From positions 132,285,547-132,349,546 of the forward strand of contig CM054116.1 of assembly GCA_028673005.1 (NCBI GenBank): a stretch of DNA of 64,000 nt, read 5' to 3'. Of the stretch, positions 35,155-48,300 are shown piece after piece; the stretch's first letter is position 1, and each line of letters opens with the position of its first letter. This DNA is from Tanypteryx hageni. Lineage: Eukaryota > Arthropoda > Insecta > Odonata > Petaluridae. The notes beneath the pieces were generated by a model that saw only the letters and a list, made by a program, of their open reading frames with translations, ran no database searches and was not told the origin of the DNA. The translations under genes and the position numbers were made by a program.

Positions 35155-35870
35155 ATGGGTGAGATAAGAAAGAGAGTGGTTGTTTCCATGAAAACTAAGC
35201 TTGATGCTCTGGAGAGAATTGATAGGGGTGTGTCAGTAAGACAAATTTCTGTGGAATTAGGTGTTGGAGAGACAACTGTGAAAGACTGGGAATAAAAGCT
35301 TGAATCAAGAATGATTTTGCAGTCAGATTGCAACACAAGTGTCTTTATCTTCCCATTCAACATTAAAGAAATCAAAATTGGAAATTTTAGAAGATGCATT
35401 ATGGCTGTGGTTTATGCAAGAAAGACATCATGGAATTTCAATCAGTGGATCCATACACAAGGAAAAGGACCTAACCCTAAATAAAAAAATTGGTGGTGCG
35501 CAGAAATTTACTGCAAGTAATGGATGGCTTGGACGTTGGAAAAAACGTCATGGTATCCATGTATTAATCATCACTGGAGAGAAGTTATCGTCTGATCAGC
35601 ATGCTGCTCAAAAATTTCTGCAGGATTTAAGAGAGCTTATCGACCAAGATAAATCAGTTGGAGGACAACTCTGCAATATAGACGAAACAGGTCTAAATTA
35701 CAAAATGTTACCAACAAAAACGATGGCAAAAAAGGATGAGCCTGCAGCATCAGGATACAAATAATCCAAAGAAAGACTCATGTAGCTGCCTGCAGCAATG
35801 CAGCTGGAACTCACAAATTGCCACATTTATTGTTGGTAAATCAAAAAATCCCAGAGATTTTAAAAGTATA
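35155..35870 (+). pseudogene. Tigger/Jerky-like transposase, broken (copy 2)
   Basis: Same lesions as 14815-15530. Differences include a C-to-A change giving LNKKIGG instead of LNQKIGG and a T-to-G change giving SSDQH instead of SSYQH. The NIDETGL motif is kept. Confidence 0.8.
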
Positions 35871-36225
35871 AATCGTTTGTCTTCACCAGTTTACTACCAC
35901 TACTACTAATTGAGTCACACCACAAGAGTGTAGATTTACTGTGTGAGAATACTGGTATTGTGGTATTATGTAACTTGGAGTAGGATATACACTGGAAAGA
36001 TGTGCAGCAAAGAGATTAGCAAATTCCTGAAATGAACATAATACCACAATCTACTTGTATTCGATGGAATGGAATCTTGAACACAACTAGTATAGGAGAG
36101 GTAACAAACTTTTGACAATGAGTCCCATTTAGCATGAAGAGATGCAAAAGAATTGTAATCTACACCAGATCTACTTATTTTAAGCTTCTTGTGGGTTATT
36201 TTCTTATCATATATTAATGAAATTA

Positions 36226-37110
36226 ATTTTTACTAAACCAGTTGGGTAAGTGGGATGATCCATTCTCGTGTAAAATTTCAGGAACATACAGATTAATGGT
36301 ATTATTTTCAAAATCATAAAAATAACAAACAGAATCATCTAATTGTTTTTCAGTCAATATAAACCAATCTATAGAGATAAAGTAATCTATCATTGCAGAA
36401 TATTTTCCTTTGCTAAAGTTGACAGTTTCAAAATTAATATCTACACGTGGGGATACACCTACATGAAGTTCACACATAAGAGGAGGATGATAGGCATTAC
36501 ACGGCAAAAGTCACATCAACATCATAAGCACTGTTCAATGAGCACTTTTTAATATCTGTTAAACACAAATCCAGAATCTCGCCATATTGCTTGGTAACTA
36601 AGTTTTTTGTACAATATTCAGATATTGGCAGTGAGGTAAACTTCAGGAAAGAATGTTGAGCAATTATTACCTGGCAAATTGAATCGCCAAACATAAGCGA
36701 ATGAGCGTCTGTACACAAATATGCAAGACGTTTTACTTCTTCGCGATATTTTTGGTATATGCCTTGGTCAGATTTGGGAGGAATGTAAACACATCATTAA
36801 ATAGTTTAAGAGATGGAGATGACACCATGAGAAAATTGTATCCAATGTTACACGAGGATGTAGCTTAAAGTTGATAAGATTTTAACATAAAATCAACACC
36901 AATTAGCACTCCACCTTCCCTTTTCTTAATACTTGTACAATCACTGCAATCAGTTCTCTAAATTTTATAAATAAAAAGTGCCTATTGGGAATCCCATATA
37001 TCGCGTGTTTGCCAAGTCTCATAGAATAATATGATATCACACTCGATATTAACAGCTGAAATACGCATGTCCTTTAATTTTGTCCGCAAACCGCGGACAT
37101 TCTGATAGTA
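36226..37110 (-). pseudogene. LINE endonuclease region, broken (copy 2)
   Basis: Same fragment as 15886-16764 with several substitutions and a 6-base insertion near 36933. Confidence 0.7.
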
Positions 37111-38225
37111 TGTGGAAATATTAGTTACAAATTTCTTAAATGTTTATCTATCACTATTTTGGGAACAAAGGAGTAATCTCCGCTCTTCATAACATTTTTA
37201 TAATGACGACAGTTCATTGATTTTAGTAGGATTGTCGATGTAATTATTTAATTTTGAGTCATGTTCTATTCCAGGCGATATTTTAAGCATGTAAACAATT
37301 TTTAAAAATCGTTCCACCGTATATATGAAAATAGTTTTTAACTTGAACGAGAATTTCTAAATTTACTTAAAGTTCCTTTAAAAATGAAACCAAAAGGAAT
37401 GTATGATTTCATAAATAAATTTAAAGTTATTTTGATGTATACAATATCAACAAAATAAACATTAAAGAAAGACTAAAATAGTATAAAATTCTAGATATCG
37501 TACAAGGAGACGCTACGGACTGTAACTCACAGATTCGGTTCATCTTCTACCAGTGGAGAGTGTTGTTCAATATCTATAAGAATACCTTTTCGGAATTTCG
37601 AACCAATGGCTTTAACTTTAAGAGAAATAATTAATTAAAAAGTGCAAAAAAATGGACCGATTTTCAAATGCTTGTAACTTCGCTATCTCTGGAGTCTCTA
37701 TGCTAGAGATAACGCTTAACATAAATCTCGCGTCCCGTACTTTTGGCATTCGAGACTCCCGCTTGCGAATTTTCTTCTCCTGCAAAATGTCCTTTTCCCT
37801 ACAGCTTTTTATATCCCAATCTTCAGAAAGTAATTGAACACTTCTAATTTCTTTACGCAGGGGAATTACTTTTAATTAATTAATAATTATCGCTCAATTT
37901 TATCTGGTAATTAAAATTAAGCATATTATTTTTGTAAGCCATTAGCAGCATTGTCATTTTAAAACAATAAAAAACTTGTCGGAATAATTTAAAGTTAAAA
38001 AGAATAATATTACCTTTATGATTCACTACGTCACTCATTAAGGAAACTCCTCCCGTAGTGGAGTGTGTTTAACAGTAAGGCAATAAATAACACATCAAAC
38101 AGCCACTTGATTTAAACTCTCATACGAGACCGTTTCATTGTGTCAAACACTGGAAAAATCTTCGGTACTTGTCCTGTGAGATAATTCCCTTCCTTCCTTC
38201 ATAATTCGCACATTATACAGAGGAA

Positions 38226-38496
38226 CCGAAAAGCTGTCACACACTCGGTGGAAATCTTTTCCTACTTGGGCCGAGCTCCCAAGGATAGCTTTCGTTGCGA
38301 AAATTGAAGTCCCGGGTTTGATTCCGGGGAATATCCTTCCAATTTGATTTACATGGGAAATCTGAAACCCACCGAGCAGGGAAATTTTCTCTTGCACATT
38401 AAAATATCTTAGAATTGTAATATCGGAGCGGGATTTGCACCGTTCTCTGAGAGAAGGAATGGAGATTCTAATTTTTATCGTAAAACGCTGCTTATC
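38226..38496 (+). repeat. SINE-like repeat (copy 2)
   Basis: Colinear with 17880-18150, upstream of gene C. Confidence 0.5.
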
Positions 38497-39258
38497 CATC
38501 TTATTTCTTCGAATTTCGCGTAAATACTGCCGTTTTTATCACTCATTACGAGGGTGTAGCCATATGAACAACTATTGATGGACACGGATTCGGAATAGTC
38601 TAATAAATACACGTATTGTTTCTGTCGAACGAAAATACGCGTGTTCAATTTAATATCCCGTTCGAATGTATTTGTCATATTTTATAACGTTCAATTATGA
38701 AATTTGAGAACACAAGGAGCAACATATCTGCGGTGATTTTAAAGCTATTAGAGCCAATATATGTAGGTATTAAATAAATGATTAAATGGAAAGCTCGCAT
38801 CGTTAGTTCTGTTTGGGTCGTCTTATTATTATGTTATGCAGAGACATACTTTTCCTTCCTGTTTGTTGTTGCCAACGAAAACAATCTTCGTAACCCATGA
38901 AGTAAACAAGATCTAATTGTAAGTAATAACTTTTATTTTCTTTATCGCGCCTACTGAACATATTGATTGAAAGGAAATGGATTATTCAGGACGAAGAAGT
39001 GAACTAAAATACGTGTAGTTTCGTTACGTTTACCTACACTCAGCTTTTGTAAGTCAAAAGACATAAATAATTTACGACGTAGGAATGAGCGTGAGTGTAA
39101 AGATTAACGTACTTCATCTCAAGTGAGGTATGTATGAGTTAAATAATAATTCAATTTTCGATTGTTCTATCGCAAATTCTGTATTTCTTTGGCATCGCTT
39201 CTGATATGTCCTTTAGCAGTGCTTAGAATTTAAATTTATCTTGTTTTCTAAATTGATT
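38497..39258 (+). promoter_or_regulatory. Presumed promoter and 5' UTR region of array gene C
   Basis: Positional equivalent of 18151-18912 with a few substitutions. No core promoter motif can be identified. Confidence 0.3.
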
Positions 39259-39388
39259 ATGTCAAACAATGGAGGCTTATTTCTTGTGTCGTCTCTGTTG
39301 GCCGTTACCGTGGAAACCACACGATTCAGAACTAGTTCATTCTTGTTGAAAAAACTAAAGAAGACGGAGCGGAATATGAGCGGGAGAG
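39259..39388 (+). CDS. Array gene C, exon 1
   Basis: Identical to gene B exon 1; donor gtaatt. The alternative in-frame ATG is at 39376. Confidence 0.5.
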
Positions 39389-42300
39389 GTAATTAACTTG
39401 TTTTTCACCAATATTATTAAAAATCTGGCATATTTCACAACTCGGAACGTAGCCTAGCTCAGTTGATTAGTGGAATTTTAATTAAATGCATGGCTACTTG
39501 TCGTTGCAATCAACGATCGCTATTCTAGCCCTAATTTCATCGGTACATTTTGATTCTCTCGTTATCATGCTAGCAAGGTGCTTTACTTTACGATCTGAAA
39601 CTGGTTCCGATGGCTTTCCAACTTACGTTCAAGTTATTCCTTTCTCCATATCCAAATCAACTTGGATTTTTTCTCATTCGTTTCCTAGGATAATTTTGCT
39701 TATTTAACCTTAGCTGTGTCCGTCCGTCTTTCGAAGCATTCGTCCTCGCTACAAAGACTAACTATTAATGCATACACAACCAGTAAATTACTCATATAAT
39801 CCTATCTCCTACAACATCTTTCTTAGCTTGAAACCATCAAAGTAGGTTTACGGGTTAATACAAACTATAGTTTTAAGAAATTCTTTTCCTTTTGACAATC
39901 TTTGAATAGTTCAAAATGTAAAAGAAAGAGCAAAGCCGTCGACATACGTTAAATCCGAAATTCTTTTCTCATTTGTGTCGGCAGATTTTTATGATGAGTT
40001 AGCGAACGATGTTGCCCTAGGGCTGGCAATTTTTTTATCCTGCCTGCTCCTGGCGTTCTGGGTATGGGAGGTCATTAGGCGGTACTGCGTCTGGCGCAGA
40101 AGAAGATGGAATGTTGAAGACGGCGTGCCCGACGTGGTGCATGATACCGCCAATTTGCCTGTAAGTATAATACGCGTATACTAGCGATTACATTCTTCTT
40201 CTTCTCTTATCGTATAAACCCTTCTAGTGGGTTATTTTATGTTGTTATTAACAAAAATGTTTCTGCTCTGATCCGCCTTCGGATCCCAAAGTATCATTTA
40301 TGTATTTATTTATATATATTGAGAAACTTCGTCAACCTCACTTCATATCTACATAATTACGTCAACTCATCTTGTTGTTTTCTAATTCAGAATGAAGAGA
40401 TTCCACGAGGAATCCTCAAAAAACATCAGGACCAGCAACACGTGAGTGTTTATCACCATGTTCTGATTTTTCTGCATATACATATTTACTCTGATGCATG
40501 AGTGGTGATGGTGCCAGTCATAGATGAAAATCTTTTTCTCTCTCAAAGATTTTAATGTATTAAATTATAGCTCACTTCCCAAAACTTGTTAAGATTGATA
40601 AGATTGTTAGTATGTCAGCTGATACTACCAATAGGTAGTAACATTGGTGGGGATTGCCATCCCGGAGGGATTTTCTAATCCCGGGGTTACGGGATTGTGA
40701 TTTTTTCAATCCCGGGATCGAGGAAAAGTGGTGGGAAATGAAAAACACACAATATTTTTAAACAATTATTTTGATCCATACACAGAAATGAAATCATCAT
40801 ATGCAGTTATGGAAGTAATATCAAGTTTTCACAAAATTTAAGTAACGTCAATGAAAATAACTTTTTATCAGCAGGTAAAACTAAAATCAAACACGTATTT
40901 TTGGAGAAAATGTAAAGGAAATTTAAATAACTAAAGTAGCAATTGTTGCGGTATCTTAAATTAAATTAAATGGGTTGCATTTATGTAAATTAAACGGTAC
41001 TAATAGATTAAGGTTCTCCTCACTTAAAAGCTATTCACAAATTTCTGAAGTACGCCCTTAAAAAACAAAGTGCATCTAATGTCGGGTCACTCATTCTTGA
41101 TCTGTATTTATTGCACAGCATCCCTGCTGATGAAAAAGCCCTTTCTGATTCTACACTAGTAGGAGGAATAGCTAGCAACTGCTGGTAAAGAAACTGCAGA
41201 TTTTCTCATTTACGTCCATTTTCACGGAAATCCTTTTGCTCTGGTGCTATTGATAATGCTAGATCATTTGAATTATAGCAGGAGGATTATTTCTGGTGAG
41301 TAACTAAACATTGGGTAATGACCGAATCGAGTTCTTTCTTTAACTTCTCTGAATATGATGTACCAGTCTCAAAACGTTCAGATGCTGCCGTTCGCTTAGT
41401 GTGTAAGTCATCATTTATAGATCGGCTTCTTGATGCTGATGAAACTTGCTCTTCTTTCTTGTCGGACAACTGTAGTAGAACATTTGTGGGGATCCGTTGC
41501 ACGGAACACATTTACATTAAAACGGTCTGTGGAAGTTGGTATTGTAAAAATATTCAGATTTGTTCATATGGACACGGTACGAGTGGAGACACTGAAATCA
41601 TTTTGTGATTTTAACGACGAATTTTGTCGCATACGAGCACAAGATTTCTGAGTCTTATGCTTACTCTTGAAAGAATAAATATTAAAAATGGTTCAACAGC
41701 TTATTTTTTTATCAGTTGAAAATGCACCCGTTATTCTTCCGAAATTTGCCGAAGATCCTAAGTCAGCACTTTGGTTCTAGTTCTTACACAATGTTGATGC
41801 CATTTCCAAAATGGAGGGGAAGCCGCATGTGAATTTTTGCGCATGTATAAGAATTTGGAAGAGAAAGAAATCTAAGTTATTTCCGCCCAAAGTGAAAGAA
41901 TTGGAGAGGAAAAGTGCTAACGATGGTACAGCCTTCCCTCGTTTTACGAACTTAATTCGTTCCACGGAAACGGTTCGTCAGGCGAAAACTCGTAAAACAA
42001 AGATTATTTTCCCATTGCATCGTCAAACGGTAGTTCGTAAAACGAGGGAAGGTGCATTCATTCATCCATCCATCAAGATGATCCAATCCAATTAATTAAA
42101 GGACGCAAATTGGATGCACTCGAACAGCTAGAGATAATTATTTGTAAAGACTCGCCCCTCTTAAATAAATACCTTTTCCACAATCATTCGGCTCTATTTA
42201 GCTTACCGAATATTTTTTTAATACTTTGTATGAACATTGTTGTCTTTGGCCCTTTTACCAAGTTTTCGTAACTTTTTGTAACATTTGGCTAGTATGATGC

Positions 42301-45300
42301 TTTCGCCTTCGTTTCCCAACCGCTCATTCAATTACCTTAATCACCTGATGATGCTGCGATCGTAGTGAAAACGGTCGTGTTTAAATTTAAATTTGTGGAA
42401 ACTACAAAGTCATTTTTTCATTATTACATATTGGAAATTATGTGACTCAGCACTTGGGCAAAAGAAATATTTTATGGAACTGTAAAATAATTTTATTTTT
42501 CTGAGATTTGAATAAGCTTTGTTACTTTTTGTTTCATTAAATTGTAAATTTTTTTGAGAAACTTAATAAACTTCATTTCATGACTACGTATTGGTTTTAA
42601 GTCATCCTGATGTTTTGCTCTTCAGGCTGAAGAGCAGGCGCATGACCCCTCCTCTCCTCACTTCAGACGTAGTCAACCGCCGGGAAAACACGTGAGTGTT
42701 ACCCTATTTATATGGTTAATCTATATATGTCTGTGTAATAATAAAACAAAAGATACATAATTATATAGTCAACAACAAAACATTAGTTCTCCTATCAAAA
42801 GATTGAAAATATAAATAACAATTATCTGTTGAATTGCATTTATGTTCTTTGTAATGTTTAGATGCTTCTACCAGCTTCCTTAGTAGACCATTTTTTCCCC
42901 AGGTCAGATTTTGCGACGAGGTGACCGCGTCAAATGGCAATGGACACGCAGAATTGGTAAATTTTCATTCAAGTATCTTATTGCGCCGCCCCAGCTCGCT
43001 GCTCGCAACAATTCCGTAATGACGTTTGGCGGACGTTCTGCCTGCTAACATTCTTGCAGCTTCACATTAGCAAAGTATTTCAATCAAGTTCGATAAATCA
43101 AAATTCATTCTTTACCTTTTTGCGAAAAAATCTTTTTAGGATTAATTTTTAATTATTTTATTACGATGGTGGCCTGAGTCGCGCGCGGACATTTTGACAG
43201 CATGGGAAAATTTTGCCCGTTTAAAAAATAAAATACCATTTGCGAATAGGTTTAGTAAATGTTTGCCAGTAAATATGTAATACTTCTCATAACCAGCGAC
43301 TTCAGCGAGGGCCAAAACGAGTATAGTGGAGCGAGGGGTTGTCGCGTGTAGCCCATGGAGCGGATGTAAACGGCTTGTGCACCATCGGCGCCAAAGTTGG
43401 AGAATCTAGTAAAACTTAAAAAACGTGTTAAAATTTGCACCGGCACCGATATTACAATTCTAAGATATTTTGATACACTAGAGAAAACTGCCCTGCACCA
43501 CGGTTTTCGGATTTCCCATGTAAATCAAATGGGAAGGATAATAGATCCTGGAATGGAACCCGAGACGTTCAATATTCGAAACAAAAACTAACCTCGGGAG
43601 CTCGGCTCCGGTAGCGGGAGACTTCCACAAAGTGTCATGAAAAGCGGTCGATTGGTGCAAAAGTTCATAGATAGGGGTTCAAGAGACGGTCCGGCGTCGG
43701 CTGCCGAGGAAGGAGAGACAAGGATGAAGAAGAAGACCTCTCGTTGGAGCCGGACGGGACGGAGGAAAGCGAAAATTCGACAAGTGCGTTGAGTTATACA
43801 GGTTGTAACGCGCCAGGGTTGTGGGGCGCGGCGGGGGGGGAGAGTGGGGCCGTCGGGGGCGGGTAGGGCTGTCGACGTAGGGGGAGGGAAGGGATGGAGG
43901 TCGGGGACCGATTTCGGGGCTTCTTGGGCCTCTGAAAACTCGTGAGGCGATTCCTGGGGGATAGATTTCGTGGGGCAGATCTGTTCGGGAGGGTCGCTGG
44001 GCGTCCAAAGAGGCTGCTGCGAGGTGGGATATTGGCGAAAAAAAATTTTTCGGGGATGGGTGGGCGGGCGGGCGGTGGGTGTGAGATTGATTGATTGCAA
44101 ATGTTTTATTGTTTGGGGAAATTCGTTCCATAGTCTGCAAGCGGTAATAATGATGGAACGCTGAAAATTACTGTCTTGTGATGAGGAATAAGGAGTTTAT
44201 GCCTCCCTCTGGTATTACGGTTATGTACAGTGTCTAAACTCCTGAATTCCGTGGAAAGATAATGTGGATTGTTATAAGTAAGTAATTGGTATAGTAAGGA
44301 AAGCAATGGAACCGTCTTCGGGACTTCAAATTTAACCAGTTTAGCTTCACGAGTGAATCAGAAATGTGGTTAGGGATTAGGTATAGTTGAATTTGCTATG
44401 TAGGCCAGGGGTCGGGAAGCTGAGGCTTCTGAGCCACATGCCTCTCTTTCATGACTTTCGTGCAGCTCCCTACATTAAATCTCTCAATTAACACATTATT
44501 CCCAAAAACGTTTTTTTTTGCATATTTTACCAAATTTTTGTATTACTATACATGAAATTGCCTTCTTTGGTAGGTTTTTCTTTTAAGTACTAAATGTACA
44601 AACTAATTCAATTATTCTTGTTTTGTACACCTTCAAACATGTATATTTTTTTAAACTGCGAACTTGCGAAAAAAAGAATTTGCGTCAAAAATCTATTAAT
44701 TTCAAATAGCAAAATTTCAATAAATACAATTTTTCATTCCAGAATAGTTCATATTATAGACCACTTAGCATACACTTTACTTTAGTTTAACTAATTTTAT
44801 GATGCCTGTTACATAGCTTTTAATTTTACAAAAAAGGAAATTAACCAATTTTAATTCTAGCACATGTAATTATTTCATATAAAAAACTTAGGGTAGTGGT
44901 TCCCAAACTGTGTGCCGCAGTAGATTTTTATGGGTGCCGCAAAAAAACCTTGTTTAGTACATAAATGAATCAAGGATTTTCATGTGTTGGTGAGTAATTG
45001 GGCATTGAATTTTTTCTAATACATTGATTAAGTGGTAGAAACAATGAATGGATGTGTCCAAAGATTGTAACACCCGTATCTAAAAATATAAAAAGCTTGT
45101 CACAATGCTGGTGAGACGCGAAAACCTCTTTACCTTAGAAAGTATGCCGCAACTTAAAAACGCTTGGGAACCACTGATTTAGGGTGTCGAGGAACATAGC
45201 ACTCTTTACAAATAAATATTGTCCTCTTGGAACAATGTTTACAATGGCGAAAGCGTGTTGATCCCTTGGTAATTACTTGGTCTCTGACATCGCGTTTGAT

Positions 45301-48300
45301 TGAATCCAGTCCGAGCGAAAGAGATGCGCGTGGATCTCTCCCAGCGGTCTCTGAGCCATAACGTCGCAAAAGGAACTAAACACATTCCCTACGAAAATCT
45401 AAAATGGAATATTGTTATTCAATTAACTTCTATAAACATACCACCCTTCTTCGCAGGAAACATAGACTGCCCACCCAATAAAAGAACACCACCACTTTTT
45501 CGTTCAATTAGTTGATCTGTACTGCGCAACATATTGATCATTCACATCAACCCCACACTTATTTAAATAATACTGCTAAATTAGTGAAAGGTATAGGTAC
45601 GGTTGTATTCAATTTCTTGGCTACTGAATAGCGCCTAACATTTTTTAAGAATGAAAACAAAGTTTTGAAAATAAAAAAAAATTGGCAAAATATGTGATTA
45701 GTATACCTAAAAGGGAAATCTTATCTGCCCAGTGGCAACATTTGTTGCCACCTTAGTTTGTTGTCCAACTACGGTGGCGAAAAAAAATTTTTCGGGGATG
45801 GGTGGGCGGGCGGGCGGTGGGTGTGAGATTGATTGATTGCAAATGTTTTATTGTTTGGGGAAATTCGTTCCATAGTCTGCAAGCGGTAATAATGATGGAA
45901 CGCTGAAAATTACTGTCTTGTGATGAGGAATAAGGAGTTTATGCCTCCCTCTGGTATTACGGTTATGTACAGTGTCTAAACTCCTGAATTCCGTGGAAAG
46001 ATAATGTGGATTGTTATAAGTAAGTAATTGGTATAGTAAGGAAAGCAATGGAACCGTCTTCGGGACTTCAAATTTAACCAGTTTAGCTTCACGAGTGAAT
46101 CAGAAATGTGGTTAGGGATTAGGTATAGTTGAATTTGCTATGTAGGCCAGGGGTCGGGAAGCTGAGGCTTCTGAGCCACATGCCTCTCGTTCATGACTTT
46201 CGTGCAGCTCCCTACATTAAATCTCTCAATTAACCCATTATTCCCAAAAACGTTTTTTTTTGCATATTTTACCAAATTTTTGTATTACTATACATGAAAT
46301 TGCCTTCTTTGGTAGGTTTTTCTTTTAAGTACTAAATGTACAAACTAATTCAATTATTCTTGTTTTGTACACCTTCAAACATGTATATTTTTTTAAACTG
46401 CGAACTTGCGAAAAAAAGAATTTGCGTCAAAAATCTATTAATTTCAAATAGCAAAATTTCAATAAATACAATTTTTCATTCCAGAATAGTTCATATTATA
46501 GACCACTTAGCATACACTTTACTTTAGTTTAACTAATTTTATGATGCCTGTTACATAGCTTTTAATTTTACAAAAAAGGAAATTAACCAATTTTAATTCT
46601 AGCACATGTAATTATTTCATATAAAAAACTTAGGGTAGTGGTTCCCAAACTGTGTGCCGCAGTAGATTTTTATGGGTGCCGCAAAAAAACCTTGTTTAGT
46701 ACATAAATGAATCAAGGATTTTCATGTGTTGGTGAGTAATTGGGCATTGAATTTTTTCTAATACATTGATTAAGTGGTAGAAACAATGAATGGATGTGTC
46801 CAAAGATTGTAACACCCGTATCTAAAAATATAAAAAGCTTGTCACAAGGCTGGTGAGACGCGAAAACCTCTTTACCTTAGAAAGTATGCCGCAACTTAAA
46901 AACGCTTGGGAACCACTGATTTAGGGTGTCGAGGAACATAGCACTCTTTACAAATAAATATTGTCCTCTTGGAACAATGTTTACAATGGCGAAAGCGTGT
47001 TGATCCCTTGGTAATTACTTGGTCTCTGACATCGCGTTTGATTGAATCCAGTCCGAGCGAAATAGATGCGCGTGGATCTCTCCCAGCGGTCTCTGAGCCA
47101 TAACGTCGCAAAAGGAACTAAACACATTCCCTACGAAAATCTAAAATGGAATATTGTTATTCAATTAACTTCTATAAACATACCACCCTTCTTCGCAGGA
47201 AACATAGACTGCCCACCCAATAAAAGAACACCACCACTTTTTCGTTCAATTAGTTGATCTGTACTGCGCAACATATTGATCATTCACATCAACCCCACAC
47301 TTATTTAAATAATACTGCTAAATTAGTGAAAGGTATAGGTACGGTTGTATTCAATTTCTTGGCTACTGAATAGCGCCTAACATTTTTTAAGAATGAAAAC
47401 AAAGTTTTGAAAATAAAAAAAAATTGGCAAAATATGTGATTAGTATACCTAAAAGGGAAATCTTATCTGCCCAGTGGCAACATTTGTTGCCACCTTAGTT
47501 TGTTGTCCAACTACGGCAGTGAAAAAAAATATTTCTAGATCGTTATTTTTTCATGTTAACTCTTACACAATGTAGAATTTACAAATAGAAGGAGAGAGAG
47601 AGAGATTATAATAAAACTTTTACGGAAATTATATTCTACTTAGGGTAGAAAGATGACAAGAGGCCAATAGAAATGGACGAACATAAAGAAACATTTGAAA
47701 TTTTTGTTTAAACGGTATGGAAACAAAAATAAAGCGGGCATTGAATATTTATTACAGAATAAATTGAGATTATAAAAAATATAACTACATTTTCAGGTCG
47801 CTCTAATGAAAAGAAGAATAATTCTAAATTGCTTGGTAACAAATGTTACCTCTGGACAGATATGGGTTAAAACTAAAACTAAATTGGCTTCGTTAATAAT
47901 CTTAATAAAAATTGCGGAAAAATAAAAAGATGGGCCTATTATTAGAAGAACCGTTTTTTAAACAGTTATAGTCGCAAAACGTGAAACGACGGCAAGACTA
48001 ATGGGGGATGGGGTGGATGATCGCCCCCGTCATCCCCCGTGGATCCGCCAATAACTGCTGCTCTTCTTATGTTACGCGTTATTCATTATTTGAATAAGTG
48101 TCTCTTCTCGTGAGAAAGGGTGCCGACGTCTGTCCTAGGCGGCCGCCTAGATCGCCTGGCCCTATATTCGCCCCTGGCCATCAGCATTATTATATCCGAT
48201 TAAAGCACTTCTAATACGGTTTTTTGTATCTACTATGTCATTCAACCACTATCTATAATATACTGCCGTGGTTTCGCCATGCCGTCTGCCCCTCTGTCTG

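Larger units (their letters stand above)
20359..40706. repeat. Tandem array unit, copy 2 (complete)
   Basis: This is a full 20,348-base period, colinear with copy 1 from end to end. It carries exons 4 and 5 of gene B and exons 1-3 of gene C. Differences from copy 1 are few over the first 16 kb and become more frequent around 16.3-17.4 kb of the unit. That uneven spacing could reflect gene conversion or different ages of parts of the unit. Confidence 0.95.
44034..45775. repeat. Nested tandem duplication, left unit (1,742 bp)
   Basis: Bases 44034-45775 repeat at 45776-47517, with only a few differences. The unit covers the end of the GC-rich repeat, the LINE fragment, the MITE and the following intron DNA. 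The join at 45776 links actacggtgg to cgaaaaaaaattttt; the two parental sites share a ggNgaaaaaaaat stretch, which points to microhomology at the breakpoint. Found only in copy 3. Confidence 0.9.
45776..47517. repeat. Nested tandem duplication, right unit (1,742 bp)
   Basis: The second nested unit; after it the sequence rejoins the standard intron 4 order near 47518 (gtgaaaaaaaatatttctag). Confidence 0.9.
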
